Shown piece by piece: positions 37,495 through 46,693 of a DNA stretch of 64,000 bases. The notes under the pieces were generated by a model that ran no database searches, had not been told where the DNA came from, and saw only the letters and a program-made list of their open reading frames with translations. Origin of the DNA: Pseudomonadota bacterium (GTDB lineage Bacteria; Pseudomonadota; Gammaproteobacteria; Burkholderiales; Rhodocyclaceae); the NCBI GenBank assembly GCA_018241685.1, contig JAFEDJ010000011.1, positions 186,001 to 250,000 on the forward strand. Reading direction: 5' to 3'. A program made the position numbers and the translations under genes. How positions within the stretch are numbered: the first letter of the stretch is position 1; the number at the start of each line of letters is the position of its first letter.

Positions 37495-38910
37495 TTACAG
37501 GCCGACCGACTGGCGGATCAGGTTGAAGACTTCGGTGTTGGTGATGACGCCGGTGAACTTTTCCGCACCGCGGCCGATGGCGCCGAGGAAGACGTCGGTG
37601 CCGCCGTGGGTTTCGCTGCCGGCGGCCATCGGGATGGCGGCTTCCTGGTGGTAGTTCTTGTCGGCGACCTGGGCATCGGTGAGGGCCGTGCGGGTGGCCG
37701 GGCGGTTTTCGCCGTTGCCGAAGCCGATGATGGTGAAGGGGTTGCCGGAGCTGTCGAGGTTGAGGGCGCCGGTGACGAAGTTCTTCAGCAGGCCGAGCAC
37801 GCCGGGGTTGCTGGCGGTGGTGGCGCCGGTGCGGGCGGCGTAGCCGTTCAGCACAATGGTGTGGTCGTGGTCGGCGGTGACGACGATCAGCGTGTTGGAC
37901 AGGTCCGCGTCGATGGTCTTCATCTTGGCGATGGCGGTCTTGATGGCGTCATCGAAGGCCACGGTGTCCTGCAGCGCCTTCCTGGCGGTGGTCTCGTGCA
38001 GGGCGTGGTCGATGCGGCCACCTTCGACCATCAGGAAGAAGCCCTTGTTGTTCTTCGACAGGATGTCGATGGCCTTGGTGGTCATCTCGGCCAGGCTGGG
38101 CTCGACGGCCGGGTCGCGGTCGATGTCATAGCTCATGTGGCTGCTGGTGAACAGGCCGACGAGCTTCTTGGTGGAACTGGCCGAAGCGGCGTCGAACTCG
38201 GTCTTGTTCTTGACGTAGGTGTAGCCCTTGTTCACGAACTCCGCGGTCAGGTCGCGGCCGTCGGTGCGTTTGCCGCCGGCGGCGGCGGGCAGGAAGAACT
38301 GGCGGCCGCCGCCGAGGAGGACGTCCACGCCGTCGCCGAGGGCGCTGTTGTAGCCGGCGCCGCCAGGCACGGCCTGGGCGGCGATGTTGTTCTCGGCGTC
38401 GCGGTGGCAGATGTGGGAGTAGGTGACGGCCGGGGTGGCGTGGGTGATGCGGGTGGTGGTCACCGCACCGGTACCCCAGCCGGCGGACTTGGCCAGTTCG
38501 AGCAGGGTGGTGACGGCCTTGCCATTGCCGGTGGTCGGACAGGTGCTGTCGGTGCCGTTGAGGTAGTTCTTGCCGGTGGCGTCGAAGGCGGAGGTCTCCG
38601 GGGTCATGGAGATGACCTCGTTGTTCATCTTCACGCCGGTCATGTAGGCGGCCATCGACGGGGCGGAGTCGGTGACCTGGGCATTGTTCGAGTAGGTGCG
38701 GACGAAGGCGGTCTCCGGCAGGGTATCGATGGTCAGGTCGCCGTCTTCGCCCACCTTGTAGATGCGCGCCGCGGTCAGGGTGTTGATGCCCATACCGTCG
38801 CCGAGGAAGAAGATGACGTTCTTGGGCGCGTCATGGCTGCTGCTGTTGCCGCCACAGCCGGCGAGGAGTGCCGTTGCTGCAGCGACGGCGAGGAAGACGG
38901 GTTTCAACAT
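37495..38910 (-). CDS. phoA: Alkaline phosphatase (PhoA family), lipoprotein paralogue
   Basis: This second PhoA-type enzyme has 471 aa. The N-terminus 'FLAVAAATALLAGCGG' is a lipoprotein signal with lipidation Cys19, so this copy should be membrane-tethered, unlike its soluble neighbour. The nucleophile is Ser82 in 'VTDSAPSMAAYMTG'; metal-binding 'FFLGDGMG', 'VEGGRIDHALH' and 'VVTADHDHT' are intact. GGAGG precedes the ATG. A low-complexity insertion 'AARTGATTASNPGVLGLLKN' follows the last metal motif. It is the promoter-proximal gene of the pair. Confidence 0.93.
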   Translation of the reverse strand: MLKPVFLAVAAATALLAGCGGNSSSHDAPKNVIFFLGDGMGINTLTAARIYKVGEDGDLTIDTLPETAFVRTYSNNAQVTDSAPSMAAYMTGVKMNNEVISMTPETSAFDATGKNYLNGTDSTCPTTGNGKAVTTLLELAKSAGWGTGAVTTTRITHATPAVTYSHICHRDAENNIAAQAVPGGAGYNSALGDGVDVLLGGGRQFFLPAAAGGKRTDGRDLTAEFVNKGYTYVKNKTEFDAASASSTKKLVGLFTSSHMSYDIDRDPAVEPSLAEMTTKAIDILSKNNKGFFLMVEGGRIDHALHETTARKALQDTVAFDDAIKTAIAKMKTIDADLSNTLIVVTADHDHTIVLNGYAARTGATTASNPGVLGLLKNFVTGALNLDSSGNPFTIIGFGNGENRPATRTALTDAQVADKNYHQEAAIPMAAGSETHGGTDVFLGAIGRGAEKFTGVITNTEVFNLIRQSVGL

Positions 38911-39122
38911 GCTTCGGAAGCCTCCGAGGGAAAGGGAATTTGCAACGAGGATTTATCAAAGACGGCAAATATGGCAGCGATGTATTTCGATTACATGAAA
39001 GCCCGGTGAAAGCTTTTAAAGGTGCCACTGCCGAGGTCCCCTTCCGTGGGGGCGAATCCACTCGCCTCCACGGGAAAATCGGGGAAAGTCGCCGGATGGC
39101 GCCCGTCTGTCGGGGCGGGGTG

Positions 39123-40343
39123 TCAGCGGCCCATTTCCTTCAGATAGGCCTTGCGGGCGGCCAGCGCGGTGTCGGCGAAGTCTGAGAACACGCCGTCCAC
39201 GCCGAGGCGGTAGTAGGCGAGGTATTCGTTCTGCGGGTCGCCCTTGTAGTCGCCGGCGAGGCGGCGCTGTTCGTTGCGGAAGGTGTAGGGATGGACGAAC
39301 AGGCCAGCCTTGTGGGCGTCGGCGATCAGCGTGGTGGCGGGCTGGCTGACGGTGTCGGCTTCGTTGATCTTGCCGTCGCCGTTGATGTCCGTCAGGTTGC
39401 CGCTGGCGTCCAGCGTGCCCTTGACGGTGATGATGTAGCGCTTCCACGGGCCGATGCCGTCGGCGTAGGTCTTGATCTCGGCGAGGCCGGCCGGGGTGAC
39501 CATGGCGCTGAACAGACGGCTGTCGCCGGCCTTGGCCCAGTCGTAGGGCTTGTCATAGGGGGCGGCGTAGGTGAGGGCGCCGGTCTTGAGGTTCACATCG
39601 TCGGCGTCGATGAGCTGCACCATCTTCGTGTTCAGGCCCTTGCTGCGCATGTACTTGAGGCTGCCCGGCTCGAAGGACTGCACAAAGATCGGGGCGGTCT
39701 TGCTGTTCCAGCCGGCCTTGTTGATCAGGTCGATGAGCTTGTCCTCCAGCGGCAGGCCGAGATCCCGGTGGTAGGTGGGGTTCTTGGTCTCCGGGTAGAC
39801 GGCGATCGTGCGGCCGGTGGCGGCACTCCTGGTCTTCACCAGGTCGATGAGCTCCTGGAAGGTGATGACCTTGTAGAGGCCGTTGTACTGCTGCGGGCGT
39901 TCGGCATCGGTGGAGATGCCGCCGAGGGTCTTGATCTCGGCCAGCGTGAAGTCGCTGGCGAACCAGCCGGTCTGGGTTTCGCCATCCACCTGGGTGGTCT
40001 TCTTGCGGGCCGCGAACTCGGGGTGGTTGGCCACGTCGGTGCTGTAGGCCAGGTTGGGGTCGTGGCGGGCGATCAGCACCCCGTCCTTGGTGGAGATCAG
40101 GTCCGGCTCGACCACGTCGGCGCCCATGTCGATGGCCATGCTGTAGGCCTCGAGGGTTTCTTCCGGCAGATAGCCCGAGGCGCCGCGGTGGGCGACGACG
40201 AGGGGCGTGTCGCCGCTGAGCGTCGGCAGGCTGTTGTCGTCGCTGGAGCCGCCGCAGGCGGACAGCAGCAGTACGCTGCAACAGGCCAGCGCGACGGGCG
40301 TGAGGCCGAGGGAGGTGGGCGGGGTGCAGGTCGGCTTGTACAT
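39123..40343 (-). CDS. glpQ: Glycerophosphodiester phosphodiesterase, lipoprotein
   Basis: It hydrolyses deacylated phospholipids to glycerol-3-phosphate and an alcohol. The 406-aa protein has a lipoprotein signal ending 'LLLSAC' with Cys30. The active-site residues of the GDPD TIM barrel are visible: His52-Arg53 ('VVAHRGASG'), Glu79 and Asp81 ('VVEPDLISTKDG') and His94 ('IARHDPNL'). Length fits periplasmic GlpQ enzymes. CAGGAGA precedes the ATG. It is in the same orientation as the phosphatase pair but 212 nt upstream of them, and together they point to phosphate scavenging. Confidence 0.93.
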   Translation of the reverse strand: MYKPTCTPPTSLGLTPVALACCSVLLLSACGGSSDDNSLPTLSGDTPLVVAHRGASGYLPEETLEAYSMAIDMGADVVEPDLISTKDGVLIARHDPNLAYSTDVANHPEFAARKKTTQVDGETQTGWFASDFTLAEIKTLGGISTDAERPQQYNGLYKVITFQELIDLVKTRSAATGRTIAVYPETKNPTYHRDLGLPLEDKLIDLINKAGWNSKTAPIFVQSFEPGSLKYMRSKGLNTKMVQLIDADDVNLKTGALTYAAPYDKPYDWAKAGDSRLFSAMVTPAGLAEIKTYADGIGPWKRYIITVKGTLDASGNLTDINGDGKINEADTVSQPATTLIADAHKAGLFVHPYTFRNEQRRLAGDYKGDPQNEYLAYYRLGVDGVFSDFADTALAARKAYLKEMGR

Positions 40344-40504
40344 GGGAATCTCCTGGTAAAAGCCGGAAAAGATGCCATCTTCCTATGACGAATTCGTTAT
40401 TTCATGGTGGTGTTGAAGGTTTTTCTGTTTGCTTGTTGCCGTGCAATAAGCGTGTAACCGCTACGCCCTAGGCTCGCGGGCTTTCCCTTCCCCGGAGCAT
40501 CTCC

Positions 40505-43000
40505 ATGGATCGCCGCAGCTTTCTCCGCAACAGTGGTTTTCTGACCATCTCGGTCGCCCTTGGCGGGTTGGCCGGCTGTGGCAGCAGCGGTTCGGGCCTG
40601 CCGCCGCGGGCACTCGGCAGTGACTGGAAGTTTCCGCAGAGCGTCGGTTCGGGGGATCCGTCGCCGGACGGGGCGGTGCTGTGGACCCGCGTCGTGCCCA
40701 TCGGTGTCGACGATGTGGCGAGCGCGTCGGGGACCGCCGACATGACGATCCGCCTGATCGTCACCGATGCCGACAACGGCGCGGCGCTCGGCAGCAATGC
40801 GGCGCTGGCTGGCCGCCTGCTGGTGGACAGCCAGGTGCCGGTGTATGCGAGTTACGACGCAACCGTGCGCAATAAGGTCACCGGCCTGGCGCCGGGCGGC
40901 CTCTACTACTACCAGTTCATCGCCGGTGAGGTGCGCTCCCGCGTCGGCCGTTTCCGCACCGCGCCGGCCCGCGGCACCAACGTGGACCAACTGCGCCTGG
41001 CCTTCATGACCTGCCAGGACTGGAGCGTGAATCACTGGGCGGCCTTCGACTACATCGCCCGCAACGAGGAGGTGGACCTGATCGTCCACCTCGGTGACTA
41101 CATCTACGAGACCGTCGGCGAGGCTTTCCAGACCGGTTCGGTGGAGAGCCGCCACGACCGCCTGGTGCTGCCCGACGGTGTCGCCACCAGCAGCGGCGGC
41201 GGCGCGAAGTACGCCAATACGCTGGCCGACTACCGCTATCTGTACAAGAAATACCGCACCGATCCGCGCCTGCAGGCGGTGCATGAGCGCTTCGCCTTCG
41301 TCGCCACCTGGGACGATCACGAGTTTTCCGACGACTGCTGGGGTGACGCCGAAACGTACGACAACGGCAGCTACGACGCCGCTACGCAGCGCGGTGACAA
41401 CACCCACCAGAGCACCCGCCGCCGGGCCGCCAACCGGGCCTGGTTCGAGTTCATGCCGGCCGACGTGAAGCTGGACGAGAGCATCGCCAGCTTCGATACG
41501 GTGCACCTGTACCGGGATATCCAGTGGGGCAATCTGGCCCACCTGGTGGTGACAGACGAGCGCATGTTCCGCTCCGACCACATCATTCCCGAAGCGCTGC
41601 CGAACCCGGCCACGGGGGCTCAGCTTGGCCAGATCGGCGCCCGCTACGTGGTGTCGCAGACGACGCGGGACAGCTTCGAGACGCTCAAGATGGCGGCCGC
41701 ACCGGCGGACGATCCGCTCGCCAACGTGTCCATCCTCGGCCGCGCGCAGCGGGACTGGTGGAAGAGCACGATGAGCAACTCGACGGCCACCTGGAAGCTG
41801 TGGTGCAACGAGGTGTCCCTGCTGCGCATGCAGCTCGACGGTACCGACGCGATCGCCACGCTGTTCGCACTGCAGGCGGTGAGCACGCTGGCGACCAGCA
41901 TCCAGGGTGCGCTGCCGGCCACCGGCGGCAATGTGCCGGTGGCGTCGGCGCTGGTGGCGGCGATGACCGCCGGCGCCAGCCAGGCCGTTGCGGTTGCGGC
42001 GGCTACGGCCATTGCAGCAGCGGCGGCCAGCGGCGGCAACACCAGCGCTGCGGCGACCGGTGCCGGGCTGACGGCTGCGCAGGCGGCCATCGCAGTCGCC
42101 GCCTTCGGTGCCGCCAGTGCGGCCAGCGGTACTACGCCCCAGGTGTCGGCGGCGGCGCAGACCATCGCCTTCGGCTACATCAAGCCCGACATCCAGGCCA
42201 AGGGTGTCGCCTCGTCCTTCATCCAGTCGTCCGGCAAGGCTGCGGCGCTGGGCAGTTACTTCACCCGCTTCCTGTTCAACTGCGATCAATGGGACGGCTA
42301 CAACGCCGAGCGCAAGGCGCTGATGGCCCACCTCAAGGCCGGTGGCATCCGCAACGTGGTGGCGCTGACCGGTGACCTGCACTGCTTCGACGCCGGTGTG
42401 GTGATGGACGATTTCGACGCGGCCAGCCCGCAGCCGGTGATGGTGGATTTCGTCACCGCCGGCATCAGCTCCGAGTCCCTGTTCACCTTCTACGCCGACG
42501 CGGTCGGGTCGGTCAGCCCGGACCTGGCGACGTTGATCTATTACCCGCTGTCGGTGCCGGTCAGCGGCGTGGGGACGCTGGAGCTGCGCTTCAACCTGTT
42601 CGACTTCACGATGGCCGCTGCGGCGCCGAGCCTCGACCAGCTCGCCGAGCAGGCGCGCGTGCGGGTGCGTTCGGCGCTGGCGGCGCAGGGCGTGCCGGAG
42701 GCGTCCCTGGATGCGACGACGACGGCGGTGCTGAACGGCCTGAAGGCCGACCCGACCTTCTCGACCCAGTTGCTGGGCCTTGCGCAGCAACTGGCCGGGA
42801 TATCGAGGAACCCGTGGATCAAGTGGGTCAGCACTGACGCCCAGGGCTATGGGGTGGTGACGGTGACGCCGAGCGGCCTCACCTGTGTCTTCAAGCAGGT
42901 CAATCGGCTGGTGGGGACCGCCGCTCCCAGCGTGAATCCGATCGCCCGCACGCTCACTGCCCGCGTGGTGGCGGGCAGCGCGGCGCTGAGCATGGTCTGA
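40505..43000 (+). CDS. phoD: PhoD-family alkaline phosphatase/phosphodiesterase with a large Ala-rich insertion
   Basis: This secreted calcium/iron phosphodiesterase-phosphatase of the PhoD type has 831 aa, longer than the ~550-600 aa usual for the family. The N-terminus 'DRRSFLRNS' is a twin-arginine signal and 'LGGLAGC' a lipobox (Cys25), so it is probably a Tat-exported lipoprotein. Core motifs are 'GSGDPSPDGAVLWTRV', 'IVHLGDYIYE', 'ATWDDHEFSDD' and 'NVVALTGDLHCF'. Between 'WKLWCNEVSLL' and 'CDQWDGYNAER' lies an insertion at about residues 448-575, very rich in Ala, Gly, Thr and Val. A second Ala/Ser region is present near the C-terminus. It is divergent from glpQ across a 161-bp gap. Confidence 0.9.
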   Translation: MDRRSFLRNSGFLTISVALGGLAGCGSSGSGLPPRALGSDWKFPQSVGSGDPSPDGAVLWTRVVPIGVDDVASASGTADMTIRLIVTDADNGAALGSNAALAGRLLVDSQVPVYASYDATVRNKVTGLAPGGLYYYQFIAGEVRSRVGRFRTAPARGTNVDQLRLAFMTCQDWSVNHWAAFDYIARNEEVDLIVHLGDYIYETVGEAFQTGSVESRHDRLVLPDGVATSSGGGAKYANTLADYRYLYKKYRTDPRLQAVHERFAFVATWDDHEFSDDCWGDAETYDNGSYDAATQRGDNTHQSTRRRAANRAWFEFMPADVKLDESIASFDTVHLYRDIQWGNLAHLVVTDERMFRSDHIIPEALPNPATGAQLGQIGARYVVSQTTRDSFETLKMAAAPADDPLANVSILGRAQRDWWKSTMSNSTATWKLWCNEVSLLRMQLDGTDAIATLFALQAVSTLATSIQGALPATGGNVPVASALVAAMTAGASQAVAVAAATAIAAAAASGGNTSAAATGAGLTAAQAAIAVAAFGAASAASGTTPQVSAAAQTIAFGYIKPDIQAKGVASSFIQSSGKAAALGSYFTRFLFNCDQWDGYNAERKALMAHLKAGGIRNVVALTGDLHCFDAGVVMDDFDAASPQPVMVDFVTAGISSESLFTFYADAVGSVSPDLATLIYYPLSVPVSGVGTLELRFNLFDFTMAAAAPSLDQLAEQARVRVRSALAAQGVPEASLDATTTAVLNGLKADPTFSTQLLGLAQQLAGISRNPWIKWVSTDAQGYGVVTVTPSGLTCVFKQVNRLVGTAAPSVNPIARTLTARVVAGSAALSMV

Positions 43001-43001
43001 T

Positions 43002-44615
43002 TCAGCGGGTCTGGCCGGACACGCAGGCCCAGGTGGCCAGCGCGTCCAGCCAGGCATCCGGGCGCTCGCGTTCGATGCGCCCGGCACCGGCGAAAACCAG
43101 CCCGTTCTCGCTATCCACGGTCAGGGCGTCGCCTTCCTGCAGGCGCCGTTCGCCAAAGCTGATGGTGCGCTGCTGCAGGTCGATGGCCAGCTCGCCGCAG
43201 CCCACGAGGCAGGGCTTGCCGAGCTGACGGGCGATCACCGCCGCGTGGGCTGTGCGGTTGCCGCGGGCCGTCAATATGCCGGCGGCGGCCTTGATGCCGG
43301 GCAGATCAGCGGTGCTGAAGTCGTTGCGTACGAGGATGCAGGCCTGGCCGGCGGCGGCATATTGGCCGGCACGGGCCGCGTCGAGGGCGATTGCACCTGC
43401 GGCGACGCCGACGCTGGCCGGGATCGCGGCGGCCAGGCGTTCGAGGGGCGGATCGGCGACGAGGTGAGTGCGGGCGATCTGGGCGACGTCTACGCCGGCG
43501 AGCCGCTCTAGAGCGGTGGCCGGCGACCACGCGCCGCTGTTCACCTGATCGACGGCGATGCGCAGCGCCGCCCACGGCGTGCGCTTGGCGTCGCGGGTCT
43601 GCAGGAGGTAGAGCACGCCGTCCTGGACCGTGAATTCGAATTCCTGCACGTCGCCGAACTGTCGCTCCAGCAGTGTGCCGAGGGCCTGCAGGTGGGCATG
43701 CACGTGGGGTAGTACGATGGCCAGGCGGGCGGCGTCGGAGGCCGAGTGCTGGCCCGACACCACGTCCTCGCCCTGGCTGTTGAAGCGGAAGTCAAGGTAG
43801 GGCGCGGGATCGCCGTTGGCCGGATTGCGGGTGAAACCGACGCCGCTGCCGGAGGTGCCGCCGGCGTTGCCGAACACCATCCGTTGCACGGTGACGGCGG
43901 TTCCCATACGGTCATCGATACCGTGCAGTTGGCGGTATGTGGTGGCGCGGGGGGACTGCCAGGAGTCGAACACGGCTTCGCTGGCGGCAAGGAGCTGCTC
44001 CAGCGGGTCCTGGGGAAAGGGCCGGCCGACCACGCTTTCGTAGACGTCGAGGTAGCTGCGGGACAGGCTGGCCAGCGCGCGGAAGTCCAGTTCGGCGGGG
44101 CGGCTGACGCGGGCATGCTCGAGGGCCAGCCGCAGTGCCGCGTTGAAGGGCTCCGGCGGGGCGTGGTGCACCACTTCGGCAAACTGGTGGATCAGGCGCC
44201 GATACGAATCCCAGGCCAGCCGCGGGTTGCCGGTGAGGCGCAGGAGGCCGCGCAGGGTGGCGTCGGTGAGGCCGACGTTGAGCACGGTGTCCATCATGCC
44301 GGGCATCGAGATCGGGGCGCCGGAACGGACCGAGACCAGCAGCGGCTTGCGGCCCGAGCCGAGTTCCAGCCCGCAGGCTGCCTCCAGGCGCTCGACCTGG
44401 CTTTCGAGCAGGGCGCGGAGCGGGGCACGGAAGCCGGCGGGGTCGGCGCACCGTGCCCGCTGCACGACGGTGCCGAGGATGAAGGCCTGCGGCACCGGCA
44501 GGCCGATGGAGGCCATGCGGGCCAGGTTGAAGGCCTTGAAGCCCATCCCGTCGACCGCGCCGTCGATGCGCGGACCGGGCAGGCCGATGGCGTAGATGTG
44601 TGCCTGGAGATCCAT
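43002..44615 (-). CDS. PPDK-like ATP-grasp/phosphohistidine protein lacking the PEP-binding domain
   Basis: The 537-aa protein resembles the first two-thirds of pyruvate, phosphate dikinase. It has an N-terminal nucleotide-binding domain ('DGMGFKAFNLARMASIGLPVPQ', 'VSVRSGAPISMPGMMDTVLN', 'GSGVGFTRNPANG') and a swivelling domain with the phosphorylatable His457 in 'TARGNRTAHAAVIAR'. The C-terminal PEP/pyruvate TIM barrel (about 350 aa in PPDK) is absent. The phosphoryl group must go to another acceptor or a separate protein. It lies 3 nt downstream of a 648-aa gene on the same strand, so the two probably work together. Family membership is clear; the reaction is unknown. Confidence 0.85.
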   Translation of the reverse strand: MDLQAHIYAIGLPGPRIDGAVDGMGFKAFNLARMASIGLPVPQAFILGTVVQRARCADPAGFRAPLRALLESQVERLEAACGLELGSGRKPLLVSVRSGAPISMPGMMDTVLNVGLTDATLRGLLRLTGNPRLAWDSYRRLIHQFAEVVHHAPPEPFNAALRLALEHARVSRPAELDFRALASLSRSYLDVYESVVGRPFPQDPLEQLLAASEAVFDSWQSPRATTYRQLHGIDDRMGTAVTVQRMVFGNAGGTSGSGVGFTRNPANGDPAPYLDFRFNSQGEDVVSGQHSASDAARLAIVLPHVHAHLQALGTLLERQFGDVQEFEFTVQDGVLYLLQTRDAKRTPWAALRIAVDQVNSGAWSPATALERLAGVDVAQIARTHLVADPPLERLAAAIPASVGVAAGAIALDAARAGQYAAAGQACILVRNDFSTADLPGIKAAAGILTARGNRTAHAAVIARQLGKPCLVGCGELAIDLQQRTISFGERRLQEGDALTVDSENGLVFAGAGRIERERPDAWLDALATWACVSGQTR

Positions 44616-44618
44616 GGT

Positions 44619-46565
44619 CTACTCGCTCAGCATAGCGGCCAGCAGGTGGTCGCGGAGTTTGAGGGCGGTGTGCAGGAGGGCATCCGCCGCGGCTTCGAGG
44701 TTGCGCGCGCATTCGGTGCTGGCGAAACGCTGGGGAAAGGCGTCGCCGGCGACGATCAGGGCGCGCTTGAAGCTGCGATGGGCGTCGTCGCTCCGCCGTT
44801 CGGCGGCCATGATCTGGTGCACCGCTTCGAGGAAGTCCTGCAGCTCTTCCCGCGGGCAGCCGCGGCGCACGTTGCGGGCACACTCCAGGGCCTTGAGGAA
44901 TTCCTGCGTGCTGCCGACCACCATGCCGGCCAGGTTTTCCAGCGCGTCGAGCAGCGCGGTGCAAGGCGGGGTGGAGGGGATCAGGCTGAGGTGGAAGGCC
45001 GCTTCTTCCAGTTCGTCAGTGATGTCATCGGCGCTTTCGAGCAGCGTGCAGTAGAAGTCGTTCTGGCCGCCGCCGCTGTGGCGCAGCTCGCGGGCGAGGT
45101 TGACCAGCTCGTCGGCCCGGTGTTCCCACGCCTTGGCGCGTTCGGCGTTGAAGGCGATGCGCGCGCTGCCGTCCGCAGTGCGCAGCTCGAGGAGACTGTC
45201 GCGCACGCCGCTGGCGAGCTCGACGGCCAGCGCGGCATGCTCGGCGGCGATGTCGATGAGCTGGTGGCGGGTGCTGCGGAAGCAGCTCACCAGTTCGGCG
45301 TGGATGCGGTCGCGCAGCATGTCGTCCGGCTCGCCCTGCTGCTGGCTCTCCGAGGATGCGCGCAGCACGAACTGCATGAAGGCGGTGGCGCGGCTGCGTT
45401 CCAGCATGTCGTCGAGGCGCGAGCCGAAGGCGGGCGGCGTCTGCGCCGCGAAGGCGAGGGCGTCGAAGACCAACTGCTCTCCGCCCGCCCGCAGCCAGCC
45501 CATGTGGCCGAGGTTCTCGTCGGCCGCCCACTTGAGCAAGGCCAGGCTTTCCTTCTTCGGTAGCAGCAGGCGGAGGCGCTTGCGGGCGCGGTTCCAGTCG
45601 ATCAGGAAGACCAGCCGGGAGCCGAGGAACTGCAGGTAGTCGCACAGCCCGGCTTCGTTGTTGGCAGTGAAGCGGCCGGTGCCCATGTGGTAGACGCCGT
45701 CTTCCAGATCCCGGTCGGTGCGGGAGCGGGTGTCGTCCCAGCTCACTGCCCAGTGCTCGAAGAGGCTCTGGAAGAACACCAGGCGCTGCATGTGGATGTC
45801 GGTGTAGGTCAGCGTTACGCAGCGCTTTTCCACGTGCACCACGAGGACGTGGGCGTCCGTCGTGCCGATGTCGTTCTGCAGGATCAGCCGGCTGCCGTTG
45901 CGGGTGGCGGTGGTGCCGAGACCGGGGTGGTCGAACTTGAGGGGGCGGGTGGCGTTGACTCCGCGCATGAAGGCGGCGATCAGCGGGCGGTCGTCCGGTG
46001 CGGTGTCGTAAGTGGCGGCACCGTCGATGTCTTCGCTGGCGATGCGGGTCTGCAGTCGGTTGAGAACCTTGTGCATGTCCATCACCAGCAGGTGGGCACT
46101 GTCACCGCGTTCCCGGTCGCCGGAGGTCAGGCGGTGAATCTGGGCCGCGCTGAGGGTGTCGGCGCTGTCGCACCAGGCTTGGGCATGAAGAGCTGCCAGA
46201 CGGGCCGCCAACAGCACCGAGACGTCCTCGCCGCTGTTGCGGATGGGCTCGAACATGCTCTCCAGCTCGGCGGAGATACGTCCGCACAGGGCGTCGGCCG
46301 ACGGGATGTGGAACAGATCGGTATCGAGCTGGCGGCTGTTGCCGGGAATGTCGTCCAGGCTTTCGTCGCCGATACCGGCGGCGATGCGCTCCAGACCGAG
46401 GGAGGCGAGGGGCCGCTCCGGATTGAAGGCATGGGCCCGTGCCGTCTGGATCAGGCTGAGGTAGTACTTGGCGCGGTCGTTGGCGCCCAGTGCCTCGGCC
46501 AGCAGCGCCGGCAGGAGCAGGCTGGGCTCTCCCAGCGCGTCGATGATGCGGGTCTTTTCCGTCAT
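44619..46565 (-). CDS. Uncharacterised 648-aa partner of the PPDK-like protein
   Basis: This large soluble protein has no signal peptide. The N-terminal ~450 residues contain mixed alpha/beta segments ('GTTDAHVLVVHVEKRCVTLTY', 'LQFLGSRLVFLIDWNRARKR') that I do not recognise. The C-terminal ~190 residues are long amphipathic helices with 'ESADDITDELEEAAFHLSL' and 'LLDALENLAGMVVGSTQEFL', which resemble the PhoU/DUF47 helical bundle; this is by eye. The start at 46565 is supported by 'GGAAGAGGATC' upstream. It is the first gene of a two-gene operon with the PPDK-like protein, 3 nt apart. Confidence 0.6.
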   Translation of the reverse strand: MTEKTRIIDALGEPSLLLPALLAEALGANDRAKYYLSLIQTARAHAFNPERPLASLGLERIAAGIGDESLDDIPGNSRQLDTDLFHIPSADALCGRISAELESMFEPIRNSGEDVSVLLAARLAALHAQAWCDSADTLSAAQIHRLTSGDRERGDSAHLLVMDMHKVLNRLQTRIASEDIDGAATYDTAPDDRPLIAAFMRGVNATRPLKFDHPGLGTTATRNGSRLILQNDIGTTDAHVLVVHVEKRCVTLTYTDIHMQRLVFFQSLFEHWAVSWDDTRSRTDRDLEDGVYHMGTGRFTANNEAGLCDYLQFLGSRLVFLIDWNRARKRLRLLLPKKESLALLKWAADENLGHMGWLRAGGEQLVFDALAFAAQTPPAFGSRLDDMLERSRATAFMQFVLRASSESQQQGEPDDMLRDRIHAELVSCFRSTRHQLIDIAAEHAALAVELASGVRDSLLELRTADGSARIAFNAERAKAWEHRADELVNLARELRHSGGGQNDFYCTLLESADDITDELEEAAFHLSLIPSTPPCTALLDALENLAGMVVGSTQEFLKALECARNVRRGCPREELQDFLEAVHQIMAAERRSDDAHRSFKRALIVAGDAFPQRFASTECARNLEAAADALLHTALKLRDHLLAAMLSE

Positions 46566-46640
46566 GATCCTCTTCCGCTGGGGATGGAGGGGAAAGACTG
46601 CGCTGCTAGGGTGACAGGCGTATTGCTGTAGGGGCTCCCC

Positions 46641-46670
46641 AAAAAGAAAACGGCGCCCGGAGGCGCCGTT
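46641..46670 (-). terminator. Rho-independent terminator after the phasin gene
   Basis: On the minus strand the stem AACGGCGCC/GGCGCCGTT with a 4-nt loop is followed by TTCTTTTT. It ends the phasin transcript 24 nt after the stop codon and separates it from the 648-aa gene. Confidence 0.85.
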
Positions 46671-46693
46671 CGGCAATGCGTGCAGCGGACCGC

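Noticed and set aside
38911..39010. Pho-box-like CTTTCAT and CTGCCAT elements upstream of the phosphatase pair
   Set aside because: The repeats do not keep the 11-bp spacing of PhoB sites and the -10 is misplaced. PhoB control is likely from gene content but is not shown by this sequence.
40397..43087. An 896-codon open frame antisense to phoD
   Set aside because: Same shadow effect. PhoD motifs on the + strand are decisive.
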